This document shows, piece after piece, positions 14,112 to 28,735 of a DNA stretch of 62,000 bases. The first letter of the stretch is position 1; every line of letters starts with the position of its first letter. Source of the DNA: Chrysomallon squamiferum (Eukaryota > Mollusca > Gastropoda > Neomphalida > Peltospiridae); the NCBI GenBank assembly GCA_012295275.1, contig CM022666.1:6243839-6305838 (forward strand), given 5' to 3'. A model generated the notes under the pieces. The model worked only from the letters and a program-made list of their open reading frames with translations. It ran no database searches and was not told the origin of the DNA. The translations under genes and the position numbers were made by a program.

Positions 14112-15364
14112 ACGTACACAGATATATACATACAAACAAACAGAGAGAGAGGGAGAACGAATCACAACATTGATAAAAGTTTTAGTTATATACCTTTAAA
14201 TTGAGAACAGTTTTCTCTTTCTCATTCACATTGTAAAATTCAAGTCCTAATTCTTTAGCCAGTCGAAATACTCGATTCTGACCAGGACCGATATAAGCAC
14301 CACCAACATCAACAGTCCCATGTTTTGGATCCTTAAAGTGAAAAGAAATCAGTTAGGTTAAAGCTATTTATGTAACATTTTTGTTCTTCTTATGTGTCAG
14401 AATAGAAAATTGTGTAATGGTATGTTTTATTGTGTTTTGTATGATGGTATGAACATAAATGTAAATATTTTCCATCAATATCTTATAAACTAATGTTTTG
14501 GTATTGGTTTTTAAAAAACCAAACTTTACTAATAATAAATGTATGAAATTGTGAAAACTGTAGGCAGTTCTTGAAATTAAACAATTCACAGAGCTTACCA
14601 GTATATATCACCACTGTGTAACATATAAACGGATACATTTGTTTTTATTAATCTTAAATAATATACCAAGCTAAGTCAGAAAAACTTGCCTATATCTTAG
14701 TACATAGATTGCCTAAGAGTTTAATTTAATAAACTACATAAATATACTTCACCTCAATTGTGTGTGTTCGACCGCCAACCCTGTCACGAGCCTCCAAAAC
14801 AACAACATCCACCCCAGCATTTTGCAGAACCCGTGCTGCAGATAACCCTGATGTCAAAAAATTAAATTATTCAAGTGAAAGTGAACTTTTGGCGTTATAT
14901 GTAAACAGTTTTAATTATTTATTTTTTTGTTCCTTGCTACCAAAAGCAAAGAATGACAATATACATGTAAACTGAAATAAATTATATTTCTTATTTTCAT
15001 TTATTATTATTATTATGATTCTGTTTTACAGTCATACTTTATTAATAATAAAGATCTGTTATAATATTGACACCTAAAACATTAAACGATTAAGTCAAGT
15101 ATATAAAATGTTTCTGTGCAGTTTGGTCACGCCGCTAAAAGGTAGGCAACTTAAGTTAAAGCTTACGAAAATGATGTATCAATAACCAGTCGATCTTGTC
15201 ATGAATATTAATTAACAGGAAAATACACGACACAGGCTGCTGCTGTACGCATGCTTAATCATGCATCTGACTGATTTACCATAACAACTTTAGAACTCTT
15301 TCGGATTTAACTTACCGCTAATACCTCCACCAACGACAACCACTTTCGTGGTTGCAGATGTCAT
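7314..15364 (-). CDS. MAO: Monoamine oxidase (flavin-containing), complete, 13 exons
   Basis: FAD enzyme that oxidatively deaminates amines at the outer mitochondrial membrane. Exons (coding): 15364-15316, 14847-14753, 14331-14194, 13457-13353, 12742-12651, 12151-12010, 11444-11295, 10910-10751, 10224-10080, 9583-9526, 8936-8839, 8156-8045, 7526-7314. All phases join, giving 518 aa, close to human MAO-A and MAO-B (527 and 520). Features: N-terminal dinucleotide fold [30 protein letters not shown]; active-site Lys297 in MGSIIK (Lys296 of MAO-B); SGGCY with Cys396, the 8-alpha-thioether FAD attachment (Cys397 in MAO-B); aromatic cage Tyr397 and Tyr434 (GYMEGA); a C-terminal exon with the family motif [11 protein letters not shown] and a hydrophobic anchor [18 protein letters not shown]. 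The start ATG lies 12 residues before the glycine motif, as expected. The gate position equal to MAO-B Tyr326 is Tyr325; the one equal to Ile199 is Thr. Introns are AT-rich with microsatellites. Confidence 0.95.
7565..7640. repeat. Degenerate AATAATG repeat in the last oxidase intron
   Basis: About three units of AATAATGACGACTGTTAAAGTCTGAT-type sequence, related to the repeats flanking the CARD copies. Confidence 0.5.
7866..7988. repeat. CT/CCT microsatellite
   Basis: Interrupted CTCC runs then a pure CT run (about 7916-7988) in the last intron of the oxidase gene, roughly 55 bp beyond the exon 12 donor. Confidence 0.97.
8270..8585. repeat. (AAAT)n / (AAT)n compound tract
   Basis: AAAT tetranucleotide runs (about 8277-8400 and 8520-8560) flank an AAT run (8440-8497), all inside an oxidase intron. 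Confidence 0.95.
11629..11712. repeat. (AAT)n then (ATC)n tract
   Basis: AAT trinucleotide run followed by CATCAT units within the oxidase intron between exons 7 and 6. Confidence 0.95.
12815..12872. repeat. (AAT)n microsatellite
   Basis: About 18 AAT units upstream of oxidase exon 5 on the minus strand. Confidence 0.95.
14070..14108. repeat. (GT)n microsatellite
   Basis: Pure GT run of about 19 units in the intron between oxidase exons 4 and 3. Confidence 0.95.
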
Positions 15365-17850
15365 GGCTCATATTAAAGTCCGACCCTATCTCACATTGAC
15401 CCGTTGTGATATAACACATCGAGTACATGTCTTTTGTCACAGAAGCATAAACTAACTTCAGGCCAAAGGTTAGGTTTTGATAAAAATTCCGAGGACAAGT
15501 TGAAGTTCTCATAATTATGAGTTTACAAGGTCCTGATAAGTTACCGATAACAACCGTAAAATAACGACAACGACATTAACAAACGTTGTAATATCTGGAT
15601 AACTAGTAGAATTAAGATAAAACATTTTACTGAAGTTACTCTGCATTTTTAAAATCAAGGTTTTGAAAACTGGATAAAAATAAAAAATCCACGATATATT
15701 TTGTTTTCCTTTTATTTATTTGTTTAGTTATTTATTTATTGTTACTACTGTTGCTATGGCTTCATCATTGCTGAAGTGTTATTTTAGTTTTCAGTTATTC
15801 AAGAACGTTTTCATCTTTTTTTTTTCTTCATTTAAAGAGCAATAGTGTGGGCCTTTTTAAAAAAAATATATATATATATATTTATTTTTATTATGTAAAT
15901 GGAAGGAAATGGTATTTGTATTGTTATAATTGATAGCCATTAAAAATAAAAAAATAAAAATAATAATAATTAAATTAATTAAATTAATTAATTTATGTTT
16001 TTAAATGCCTCAGTCTGGCCATCAGTTGTTTGTGTCTTTACAAAAGGATATTTATACATGGCAGGCAATTCTACTGAAACTGGTTTATTGGATGACATTT
16101 TCCCTCTTTACCAGTCATTATCGTAACCTGGAAAACACTGAGTTTTTATATTTTATCTGAAGCAATATTTAAAAATTAAAAAAATATTTGGAGCCTGTAT
16201 ACATAATTATCTTATGTTGTATGTGATAAGAAAAGATATGCAGACAAAATAGAGATCTAACCTGAACTTTATTGTAGAAAAAGTTGAGCATGTTTGGTCA
16301 AATGCTAGAATTCACACAACTTGCTAAAACAGTATATTCAACATGTTTCACATGCTCTAAACTTTATTTCAGAATCACGATAGGAAACCAACAGTTATTA
16401 TTATTATCATTATTATTGTTTTAATTTTATTTTTATTTTTATTTATTTTATTTTTTTTTTTATGTGGCACTGGGGTGTTTTGTGATATTTTTGTTACCAC
16501 AAATCTACAATAAACAAAATATACAGAGACTGAAAATAAAACAAATTAGCAGAATATAAAAATAGTTTATTGATAAATGGGTTTCAACATTTGATTAAAA
16601 TCACTACAGAAATTATGTGATTATATATTATTTCAGATTATTATATTGCAAAAACGTGTCACAAATTCCTATTTACAAAACACAAAGTAATTAAGGAGCA
16701 GGCCATCTCAAATTGGTTAGTTCAACAACTGTAATCAATCATTTCCCAATCCAACAACAAGCTCTATAACAATGACAACAGGGGAGGGATAAAAAGGTTT
16801 AAAATTTCACCAAATCAAAATACAAATAACATTAACAACTGATTTTTACATTAATTGTAACTAGGATTTTAAATAATAGAAAGGGATAGATATTCTGCCT
16901 TTTTAAAAAATGTGTTGCCCAGGGTGGGTGTGTCTGCTGATCTTGTATAAATATACTTTAACGGTATTCTTGGCACATAAAAAAAACATTAAATGATATA
17001 TTGATAAACAAACACAGGTAAATGTATTGTATACATTCAGTGATTTATGCCATCAGTTGAACAAAAGTTGTGAGAAAACCTACCCCTGTACAGTTATACC
17101 AAGCATCTTTCCATTACTGAAAATAAAACACCAATATGGCATAACAGAATGTCATACTAAACTCATAGTTTTGCACATAAAACTGTTTTACTTAATCAAA
17201 GTGTCTGTTATTAATTTTGATTTTACTTAGGGTTGCTTATGATCTGGCATTTAAAAATTGACATCAGCAAAGAAAGAAAAAGTAAATAAAATTATTATTT
17301 TGCTTAGTTTGTCTCCCTTTTGTACAGTTGCTATTCAAACGATTTAAAAAGAAAAATTAAAAAATACATATATTAAAAAACAAAATTTTTAGAAGAAAGG
17401 TTTAATTTTTATTTCTATTGCCTTAACACATCACAAAAGTACTGTCTAAACAAATGATATTAATTTTTAAAGCCAGATTTAATATAGTTTTATTTTAAAA
17501 TCTGATTTGAATAAACAGACACATGACCACAAACCAAACATTGTTCATGTTACTTTTAATACAAAATACACGAAAATTATAAATGTAAAAAGATGTATAA
17601 TAATCAATAATGTAAGTACTGTTAACAAATCTGATTGGAATAATTTGATGATACATGATTAGAAAATATGTTTGAACCAGAAATTCTGCTTGGCCAGCAA
17701 ACATTGAAAAAAGCAAATAATATATCCAAAACAAAGAAAAAAAAAAAAAAAAAGACTGATAATAAATGATGTCTCCAATCTAAAAAGTAAGTAAATAAAT
17801 TAATAATGAATAAAAATATAAATAAATAAATAATTTTTAATCAAAAATAA

Positions 17851-17882
<32 letters not shown>

Positions 17883-20800
17883 CAATAATAATAACTAATA
17901 AATTAACAAACATTTATAATAAATAAAACAAAAAAAAACAGAGCACCTAACCCCTAACCCAAAACTACAAAAAATGAAATAACATTTAAAAACAGCTGTA
18001 AAGCTTAATCATTTTCATTAAAATTCAAACATAATAATAATAATAACAATGTATAAAAAGAAAATGTTTAAAAAAAAAAAATGAAATCACCATTAACAGA
18101 ATCTATCCTAACAAAAAATACATAAAATATTTAAGTAAAATCTATTGCTTGTCCAGCAAACAAATAAAAATATGATCTTTAGCCACTGGCTTGTTGTGAT
18201 AAATATATATATATATATATATATTCATTGTTAACACATGCATATATAAAATTATATATATATTGAATATATATGTATTAGTATACCATTTAGTGCACAT
18301 AAAACAAAATTTCTGTAATAAAAATGGTTATGTAGTTGTCATTAGTTATCAATATACAAAACACAAAAACTGTAATTAAAAATAATGAAAATTAGGTCTT
18401 CTGTTAATAATTAATAATAATATTTAAAAACATTAAATTTAAAGAATTTAAAAATCACAAATACTGCAATTAAAAGTAATGCAAGTTATGCCTTCTAAAG
18501 TACAGTAACAATAAAATAAATCAAAATAAATTAAATAATAATAATTAAATTTAAACAATATATTACTCAAAATAAGTAAAACTAAATTAGTAATAATTAA
18601 AATTTAAATTTAAATAATACATTACATAAATAAATAAAAAAAATGATCTGCAGATTAATATATTAACAAAAGAAAAAATGTAGTAAACAATAAACAAAAA
18701 TAATTAAATTACAAACAGTGAAATAAAATGTAGTAATTATTTTCACGATGTGAAGTTAATGTTAGACAAAATAAATTTAAATTTCTTAAAATCATGCACA
18801 CTGAACAGAAAATCCAATACTGCAGTAGAAATTATTTTCTTTTAAAAAATATACAATAAATCTTTTTTTTTTAAAATAGAGACTGGTTAACCAAAAAATA
18901 GACTGTGAAAAACCAAAACAAAATAATATCATAATTTAATATATAAACGTCATTAGTAATAATAAATGAAAACACCAAAAAAAAATCTTTTAATTAACTT
19001 AAGTATATTTTTGTGCTTATATTCTTAAAAATATTCACATTTCATATTTAACAGTTAGAATATTCCATAAAAGTTAAAGAACATAAATAACATTTTAATA
19101 ACAAGAATTTATAAAAAATATTTGATAAAAGTATTACCACTTAGCACCATTCAATGTACAGTAAAAACAATAATTGTCATAATCTTCTTCTGACCCTTGA
19201 CATATGCATGCATAATAAAACAATTTTATGGGGTTTTTTGTTTGTTTGTTTGTTTTTTAAATATATGTTTAATTTCAGTGGACCCTCTTAAAAAGAAAAC
19301 AAATGTTATATTCCTGAGTCATTTCAAACATGAACTAAATCTGACAACAACTAACACAAATGGAAGACATTTTCTAGAAAATTCCTAAATGTCATCCATT
19401 TATGAAATCATTCTGTAATTTACGTTACTATAATTATCAAAAATATCCTTTAAAAAAAAGAAGAAGAAGGAACAGCAAAAGAAATAAAACACATCAGCGA
19501 CTGATTTTAGTTATTTTTAAAAAACAAATTGCACTTATTGAGATTAAAACAGTTAGCCAAAATAAGCCATTACTAAGGTAAGTACATTTTCAAGGCTCTC
19601 TAAATTAACATGCATATGATTCATGGGTAAAAATATGGGCCATACAAAACAATATTCATATGTTTGAATTCTTCTCAGTGGTACTTTTTACTTCTTTTTT
19701 ATTATTCATTTTTGTGCTTTCACTGAAAAACAATATCTAAAAAAATATAAAAACATCTTGCATTTTTTGTCACATTGTTTCAGTTAATTACTAAAAAAAT
19801 ATTTTATCATTAAACATACAAAATATCACCAAATTCATATCAAACCAAGAAAAAAAAGAAAGAAAGAACTAAATGTATTTTTTCACTAAAGCCAACACTA
19901 ACAATCACTTTTTATCAGTACTTTATACCTGAACTCTTTTGCTTACAAGTTCATAAAATTTAGACTCAATGTAAAACAACTTCAAACAAATGCCTAATAA
20001 TATTAAAATATTAATTCTTAAGGCCTCAACACAAATGAGATAACCAACATTTTCACTCTTAACAAGATAGTGTACAGCGTTTTAGTAAATTTACCTCATG
20101 TTTAGAAGAGTTCTTAAGGAGTGTTAAGTGTTACATTCTTACAAAGGCAATGTGTGGCATACAAACAAAGAAGAGTCCAAAATCTTTAAAAAGGGGTAAG
20201 TGCCATGAAATGACCTTTAATTGATTCACTGCTAAGAATATTTACGGAAACCACTATCATGTTTATCAGCCGTAAACAAATTATCAAAACAAATATTGCT
20301 CATAAAAAAAAAAAAATTAAATTTAAAAGAGCCACATTTATCCAATATTATAATAAATATTTTGATATTTCCCCTTCAGTTTTTCCTCTTCTTTTACAGC
20401 TATGTTGTATGAGGTTCATTCAAGAGGCCTTTGAAATAATGTCTAATATTTTTCTGTTTGCAGTAAAACATAAATTAAAATACTGTTATAAAATTTAGTA
20501 CTCAGTTTATCATGTAAAGAAAAACAGTGCATTGCAATTTATGCTGCTAAATGGGACAAAGTGAAACATTAAAAATTACAGTTATGTAACTGCAGTGTAT
20601 ATTAAAAATTTGTAACTAACAAATATTAAATATTTTTAAAGATATTGGCAAAGTTTAAAAAAAAAATCATATTTGATGTTTTTAACAAATACTTTGATTA
20701 AAATTATACTGGGTAACAGTAACTGATTATTAACAATCAATGCATCAGAATACTTTAAAAAAACAACAAAACCACAACAATTTAACAAATACTTCTTTTT

Positions 20801-21359
20801 TTAAAGAATATTCTTGAAAAACTTTTTTCCTCATTAGACTGTCTGTATAATTTATAACAATATTTTCCTCTATTTTGAGCACATTATAATTCTTCTGTGG
20901 TAGTTTGATTATATTTCTCACTCAGGTTAACTGGTATATTAGTTCTCTATGTTTATAAGTATTTATTTATCTCTCATTATATCATTACATACTGTTTAGT
21001 AAAGTGGTTTTGTTTCACACATATTGTTATTATTGACATATTTTTAACAATTTGTCTCACTTATATTATAGTACAGTGTCTGGTTTATATATATAAAAAA
21101 AAAATTGTTAACATGTGTATGTTTTTTTTTTTATTATTGTTTTTTTTTTATGTTATAATTCTTGATATCAAGTGTTTTTATTTAATCTTCTATACCATGT
21201 TGGTGCTGAGTGCAGATTATGCTAGTATTTTCTTTGTTTGTTTTATAATAATCAACAGTAAACAGTATTTATTTCTCTCTTATTGGTATTAAGTTTATGT
21301 ATTTTTTTTTGTTAGTGTTGAAAGTGTTTTTAAAATCTACTTCTTCGTAATAGTTTTAC
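15365..21359. other. AT-rich spacer and oxidase 5' flank; no gene seen
   Basis: About 6 kb between the oxidase start and the region downstream of the Shark stop. The oxidase promoter should lie in the slightly GC-richer 15365-15560. The rest is AT-rich with AAT, AT and poly-A tracts (15870-15890, 17730-17755, 17850-17880, 18204-18224). Both strands show only short frames without conserved motifs. Part near 20-21.9 kb may be Shark 3' UTR. Confidence 0.6.
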
Positions 21360-21900
21360 GTCTTGTTCTGAAAAAGTATTCTGCCATGTTTGCTTTGTAA
21401 TACAATTCTACATACAGATTTTTTTTTTTTTTTAATTTTCAGCCTCAAATTCATGTTGTGTACAGTCAATAAAAGTATTTTGTTATGTTTGGATTGTAAT
21501 ACAATTATTCATATAGAATTTATTAAACTTTCACCCTCAAATTGATATCATGTACAGTCAACAGAAGAATTTTGCTTTGTTTTCTTTGTACTATAATTCT
21601 TGATATTGAGTTTTTTAACCTTCATATAAATATGTGTATAGTCAGTGAAAGGATTTTGTTTTGTTTTGTTTGTAGCATAATTCTTGATATAAAGTTTTTT
21701 AACCATCATATAAAAATATGTGCACAGTCCATGAAAATATTTTTTGTTTTGTTTGTAGTATAAAGTTTTTTAACCATCATATAAAAATATGTGCACAGTC
21801 CATAAAAATATATTTTTTTTGTTTTGTTTGTAGTATAATTCTTGATACGGAGTTTTTTTAACCATCACATACGAACTGTGTGTGAAAATGTTTTGTCCTG
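21360..21900. repeat. Decayed minisatellite 3' of the Shark stop codon
   Basis: About five to six imperfect units of roughly 80-110 bp. Shared blocks are a GTACAGTCAA or GCACAGTCCA core, a TTTTGTTTTGTTTGTAGTATAATTCTTGATA block, then GTTTTTTAACCATCATATA. The last three units (about 21640-21870) are most alike. It ends about 12 bp from the kinase stop, so some of it may be transcribed as 3' UTR. Confidence 0.75.
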
Positions 21901-21911
21901 TTTTGGCGGTA

Positions 21912-22202
21912 TTAGTGTTTCACACAGATGAGTGACTGGATGGATGAGTAAACTGGATCTTCAGTGAAGTGTTTATTAAGATCTTGGAATGAAGGTCGAT
22001 TTTCTGGCTTCATTGACCAGCATTCCAACATCTTCTCGTACACCTGGTCCGGACATTTGTCTGGCTTCGCGAGTCGTTTTCCTCGCTCTATAAACTGTAT
22101 CACCTGAACAGAAACACAAAACAGTGATGTCAGTGCAAAACGTTAAGACCTCTCTTTCCATCTCTCTGCCACACACATACCCAAACACTAACTCAGCCAC
22201 CT

Positions 22203-22237
<35 letters not shown>

Positions 22238-22697
22238 TTCCCCCTCCCCTCTCTCTTTCTCTTTCCCCCTCTCTCTCTCTCCCTCCTCCTCTCTCTCTCT
22301 CTCGCTCTCTCTCTCACTCTCCAGTACATGTGCTGTGTGAAGCATATTAATTATAAAAATACGAGTTAATCTTTTTATCCTTGCCAAAATACCACTAGAT
22401 TTTCTTACTTCTATCCCTTTCATATCACCGTAAGGAGGCATTCCGAGTGAAAACATTTCCCACAGAGTGATTCCATAGCTCCACACATCACTGGCGTGTG
22501 AAAACTGTCCATAATTAACACTTTCAGGTGCATACCTGCAAGCAAATGATTTCCCACTCAACATCTGACCCAACAGACTTCTATGTAATGAATTACATCT
22601 GCTGTCTATGATTATGAGTAACAAAAAAAATAATGTATTTCTCATTTTAGTTTATGTGATGTATTATTTATGAAAATATTTTGTCTTATCAGAAATG

Positions 22698-22730
<33 letters not shown>

Positions 22731-23703
22731 ATAAAATTGAATTATCAATACATTCAAAATGATTTTCCAAAATTGTTCTATCTGAATTCCAAATAGGGCA
22801 ATGTCTGTTTATGACATATGCCACCTTTTTAACAGATATTTATCAGATTTTTATAAAATACCTGCTTCTTATTAAAACCAAAATGATCAACAATGAACAT
22901 TTCTGTATCGGCTTATTAATATTTAATAAACAGACTGGAATATTTTTTGAATTATTTTAAACATTTCTGATGGATCAGGTCTACTGGAATGGCTTCCTCT
23001 TTCAGGATATCTTGTCACTAAGGGATGTAATACGAATATAAAAAATAATAATAATAAATTAATATTTCGATTAAAGTTTAATAGTAACTTATACACTCTA
23101 AGAATAACAGTTATTTAGAAATACATATTATGATGAGATGAATTTCTTCTGTCATCACAATTTATATTTCTGAATAACTGTCATTCTTGGTGTGTACACA
23201 TTTATGATTATGAATTATATCAAACGACTTCATTTTTATTTATTTCTTAGATACCTTTATTTTTACAGTGAATTCAGCATACACTACTGTACAATCTACT
23301 CTGTGCTGTTCTGGATTTAGTATTATTTTTATTAAAACACTTTGAGACAAGTGCAGATCGAAAATAATGGACAACATCCAGTCACTGATTTTTTAATGCA
23401 GATTCGAGCATTTGATTTATAATTATATTAATCACGTAGAAAACATAATTAATTTTATCTCTCACCATTTAATTGGCCATCGACCTCCGTGAGTTGCTTT
23501 GTAATAATCACTTCCGACACCAACCGCTCGGGATAAGCCAAAGTCACTAATTTTCACCTGAAGGAAAATTTCAAAAATAAATCAAATGCCGTATTGTAAG
23601 CCCAAAAAATCATGACAATGAGGATATATCATAGTATTGTAGTAACAATGAAATTAAATTGAAGCTGGTAATATCATCTGTTGTTTCAAAGAAAAATAAA
23701 AAG

Positions 23704-23741
<38 letters not shown>

Positions 23742-24665
23742 GCTCACATATACACACACACACACACATGCACACACTGACTACCTGTTTTCTGGACTTA
23801 AGCAGTATGTTCCTAGCCGCAAGATCTCGATGGACAAGTCGTTTCTGTTCGAGGTACACCATGCCACTGGCTATCTGTGCTGCCCACAGGTTGAGGTCAT
23901 TTTGATGTATGTCGTCTGGGTAGTCCAGTAAATAGTCCAGCATGGATCCGAGCGCAATGTATTCCTCCACCTGTTTCACAGGAATAAAAACACTTCAAAC
24001 AATATATATATATATATATTATAATCTTTTATCAACATTTTAAAAATATCATCATACACATAGGTTAATAATACAGGTGGTTCCAGACCATTATTTTATC
24101 CAGCTAACTTGGAACAGGATGTGAGATGGATTTCTGGATTTTTCTGCTATCTAGACTAAAGTTTAATACATATCTATATGAATTACACTGAATTAGATGA
24201 ATAACTTCTGGGCTATAATTTAATGGTTTAATGTTTTGTTGTGTGATTCGCTGTCAATGGGAGTGTTCATAAAAATATTTTCTTGCTGCTGATTGTAAGA
24301 GCAGAGGTCAATATCGCAGCAGCAGGGTGTCCATTTCAGTCTATTTTTACACAGTCACCACATAACAAATAACAAATAACCATTAACATAATAATATGCT
24401 GCATATTCATTCACTGCTCGTTCGTTCATTCATTCATTTCACAGATCTTTCCTTCACTTAGTCACTGATCAGAAATAATCAATTGTTACCAGCATGAGCG
24501 GTGGACCGCGACAAACTCCAATCAGTTGTGTTATGCATGGATGATCAAGACCCTGCATGGCTTCGGCTTCTTTCAGGAAATCTTGTGGATTTTCGACCGA
24601 TCCTTCCCGGAAAGTCTTCAGTGCAACCTCTATCTGTAAACATAAACAGTTTAAACCATTAATTC

Positions 24666-24712
<47 letters not shown>

Positions 24713-25953
24713 TGTGTGTGTGTGTGTGTGGGGGCATTTATTTATATGTATTACTGCAAGTTTATAAATGTCTTGTTTTTAATAAATTTACGCAAACAAA
24801 GTATACCTTTTCTGTGCCCCTCCAGTTTCGCGCCACAATGTAAGTTCCTTTCAGGACAGATCCATATTCACCTTGACCAAGTTCATGACCTTGAAAATTA
24901 ATAACAGAATAACATAATACTGAAATTAAAATTTTATAATAATATCAACATTTTTCATTTCTTTAAAATTATACTAAGCTGAATTACTTTGACCAATCTT
25001 AAAAAAATACTGAATGAAATAAACAAGTGTTTGATATTTAAATTTTTTAAACTTTTAATAAATTTGATTTAAAACAGTTGAAACTGTAAATTCTCTCTCT
25101 CTCTCTCTCTATTTATTCATTTATGAAAGAAAAAAAAAATCACCTTTTTTAATGTCTTTTTCTTTCAATATTCGAAGATTTCCTGTGATATCTGTTGAAT
25201 CAGTTTTGGATTGTTGCTTATTTGGAGGAGGCTGTAATATTAAATTATTTCTTAACTTCTCCTCAGATTGCAATAACTTTTGCACATGCTAACAATTATC
25301 CTAGACATAAAGCTACATATTTATTAAACAAAGACCTACTTAGATAATCTCATTTATTAGATTACTAAAGGTGACCAATATAAAATGAAATCATCAGACA
25401 ATTTAAAAAAAAATTCTTAATATATATTACCATTAGCTAAATAATATATCTGTCACTAATAAATAATCAACTTGGATGCACTAAAAAAACCACTAGTGAA
25501 AACTTAGAAGCTCATTAAATGATAAATTTATTTACTTTGACAATGGGCAAAGCTTATAATACACTAACAATATCAATTAAGTGAAACAAAAATTAAATAA
25601 AGCAGGATTACATTTAAATCAACATATGAACAGAAAAGGAAATGTAAATAGCTTATATGGACTGAATGTTAATGCTTTAGTATGTGTTTTTTATTTTACT
25701 TGGTAAATAAATTCAGATTTATCTTAAATGTGTAACCTACCCACTATAACACTACTACTACTACTAATAATAATAATAAACAAAAATACTAATAACAACA
25801 ATGATAATGATAATAATAACAGCAATAATAGTAACATAATTTGATATAATAATAATATAGTTTGTAATAATAACAATGATAATAATTTGTAATAATAATA
25901 AAGATAATTCAAAGAAATACTAATGATGATGATGATGATGATATAATAATAAT

Positions 25954-25999
<46 letters not shown>

Positions 26000-26903
26000 T
26001 TAATGTTTCCCCTTTTTTTAAATCCTTGATACATCCCATTTAAGAAAAACAACAGCAAAAAGAATCTTTTGTACTTGTCAGTGTAAAATGTTTGGACGGC
26101 TGAATCGGAAGTTTATATGCACGTTTACAAGTATCAGTATAATGATGTGGGTGTTACCTGTGATGGGGGTGGTGGGGCTGGTGATATCTTCCCTGTGGGT
26201 GGTGGGAGTGGCTGGGTGTGGGCATCTGGACGCTGGCCCATCTTTTTCTTTGGTTTCATATACTCATCATCTTGTGGTCGTGGTGGAAGGCTGGGTTTGT
26301 GGGTCTCTGCAAAAATCACAGAAGAAATAAATACACACATATGTATATTTATAGATATGCTGGCCTTAATTAATGATTGAAAAAATTTCCACAACTTGTT
26401 TTAGATCAAGTAATGACAATGTATTTACATCATAACTTGGTTCTTCATAACAAAGACCGTACATTTATTTACACACAATATAAAATCATTTCCAGTACGA
26501 ACAACCCAAAGTAAAACAAAGTTGGTAAAATAACAATTATATTTATCACTTTTACTTGACAAGAACATTCAAACATTTTCACCTTTACATATCTTATTTG
26601 CAGTACCTATCTAACCTAACTGCAGATAGTTTGTTTTTTCTTTCATAATGTTTTACATCTGTTTTACCTATATTTTTATGTTAATTTTTATTTTCTCACC
26701 TGATTTTGATAAGTTCATTTTCTTCAAAATGTCAGCAGTGTTATAGTAATCATTCTGTTTGGGCACATCAATAATATCACCATCTGTTTATAAACACAAA
26801 CATGTAGAGAGAAAACTGGTTTAAAATATTTTAATAATTAATAAATACGTACTGACTTCTAACCTGCTCCTTCTATATTTTGGGTATGTATGTGTGTGTT
26901 TGT

Positions 26904-26944
<41 letters not shown>

Positions 26945-27338
26945 TGTGTGAGCATATTTGTGTTTGTATATGTGTATGTACATCTGTGTTTGTCTGAGTA
27001 TGCTTATGTACTGAAATGGAAAAATGATTTTCGTACACTGTAACTTCATAGACTTACATACTAACTTAAACTTTTCAAACCTTTTTTTTTTTTTTTTAAA
27101 TAAACAGTGCAATTAATATTACATTCTGAAAAATTAAACAGATACTCATTTAAAAAATTTAAATCATTTTACGCTATACCATCTTTACAACTTACTTATT
27201 CAAAAGTAAAAGCTATTTATTACTTTTAATTTATATCTGAAATCATTTATAACTCAATCCTCATGAATATTAAGTAGGTGGTTTTCTTACCGAATATTAA
27301 TAAACAATCATCTCTAAAGTTTCCTGAAAACTACTTTA

Positions 27339-27375
<37 letters not shown>

Positions 27376-28173
27376 CATTTTCATTATATTTTTTCTTTTT
27401 ATCAAACTCTCTTCCCATAATTCCTTTCACTTCCTGTCACACTTACTTGGAGCTAGAGATCTGAGCAGAAGACACGGCAAACCATCCATCTGGTGACTGT
27501 AATAGTCAACAATGTGTTCCAGAGAGAGCAAGAAAGGGCCATTGTCAATGTAGTAAACAATCATGCCCCGATATTCCTGAAAAAGTCAAAGAAATCCCTG
27601 AAGATATCATTTGCTTCTTTAAGTATCTGGGAACTGTGTTGTTTTGGGGCCAAAAACAACTGAAAGGAAAGGCGTCCAAATTAGAAATTAGGATGACTTA
27701 CACTGGTTCTTATTTCATAGTTAAACATGGTCAGTCCATGACACAAGCTCAGAATGTGCCAACCAGGATTTTTTCGACTTGGTCGAATAAGGAAAAGTCC
27801 ATCCCGTAGTCCTTTCATTTCAAACAATTCCAGAGCACTCTAAAATCATACACAAAGAAAGAAGAAAGAAAAAAAAATATATATATATATATATATAATG
27901 ATTGTAATAATAATTTTCATTTTGAAACTGCCTTTAATTTGAGTTGTTTCAAAGTAAGTAAATTCACAAATCCACTTTTATCTGAACATCATTTAAAATG
28001 AAAACTTAAAACTTGAAGAAGTTTAAAAAGTCAAATTACATGCAGTTACATGGCAATATGCCTTTTATCAAATAAAGCTAACAATTTAATTATATTTATA
28101 AATAACAATAACCACCACCACCACAACAACAACAGCAATAACAATGACAATAATAATAACAATAATAATAATC

Positions 28174-28221
<48 letters not shown>

Positions 28222-28696
28222 TAATCATATAATAATGAAAATAATAATAATAATAATAATAACAACAATAACAACAACAACAATAATAACAATAACAACA
28301 ACAATAACAATAATGATAATTAATAATAATTATAATAATAATAATTATAATAAGAAGAAGAAGAAGAATGAAAAGAAGAAGAAGATCAATGACCTGTCTG
28401 GTTACTTCAGGGTGAAACCATTCATTACGTTTGTGGGGAAGATCTGGTAGCTTGTAAGACTCTGTTGAAATATGAATATATAGTAAATTATAAGATAATT
28501 AATTTTGAAAACCCCCACTAAAATACAATAACAATAAAAGTAAAATATAATAAAGATAACAAAATATAAATAATATGTGTACAAATATATCTTTTATACA
28601 GCCTCTCCTTTTTAACTATGATTTTGTTAGACATGAAATTGTTTTATTTCTTTTTAGTGTAGATGGAGAATAAGTTTAAATTAAAACAACAACAAA

Positions 28697-28735
<39 letters not shown>

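Noticed and set aside
17945-17960. CCTAACCCCTAACCC, telomere-like repeat
   Set aside because: Only two irregular units; not the TTAGGG array expected of an internal telomere tract.
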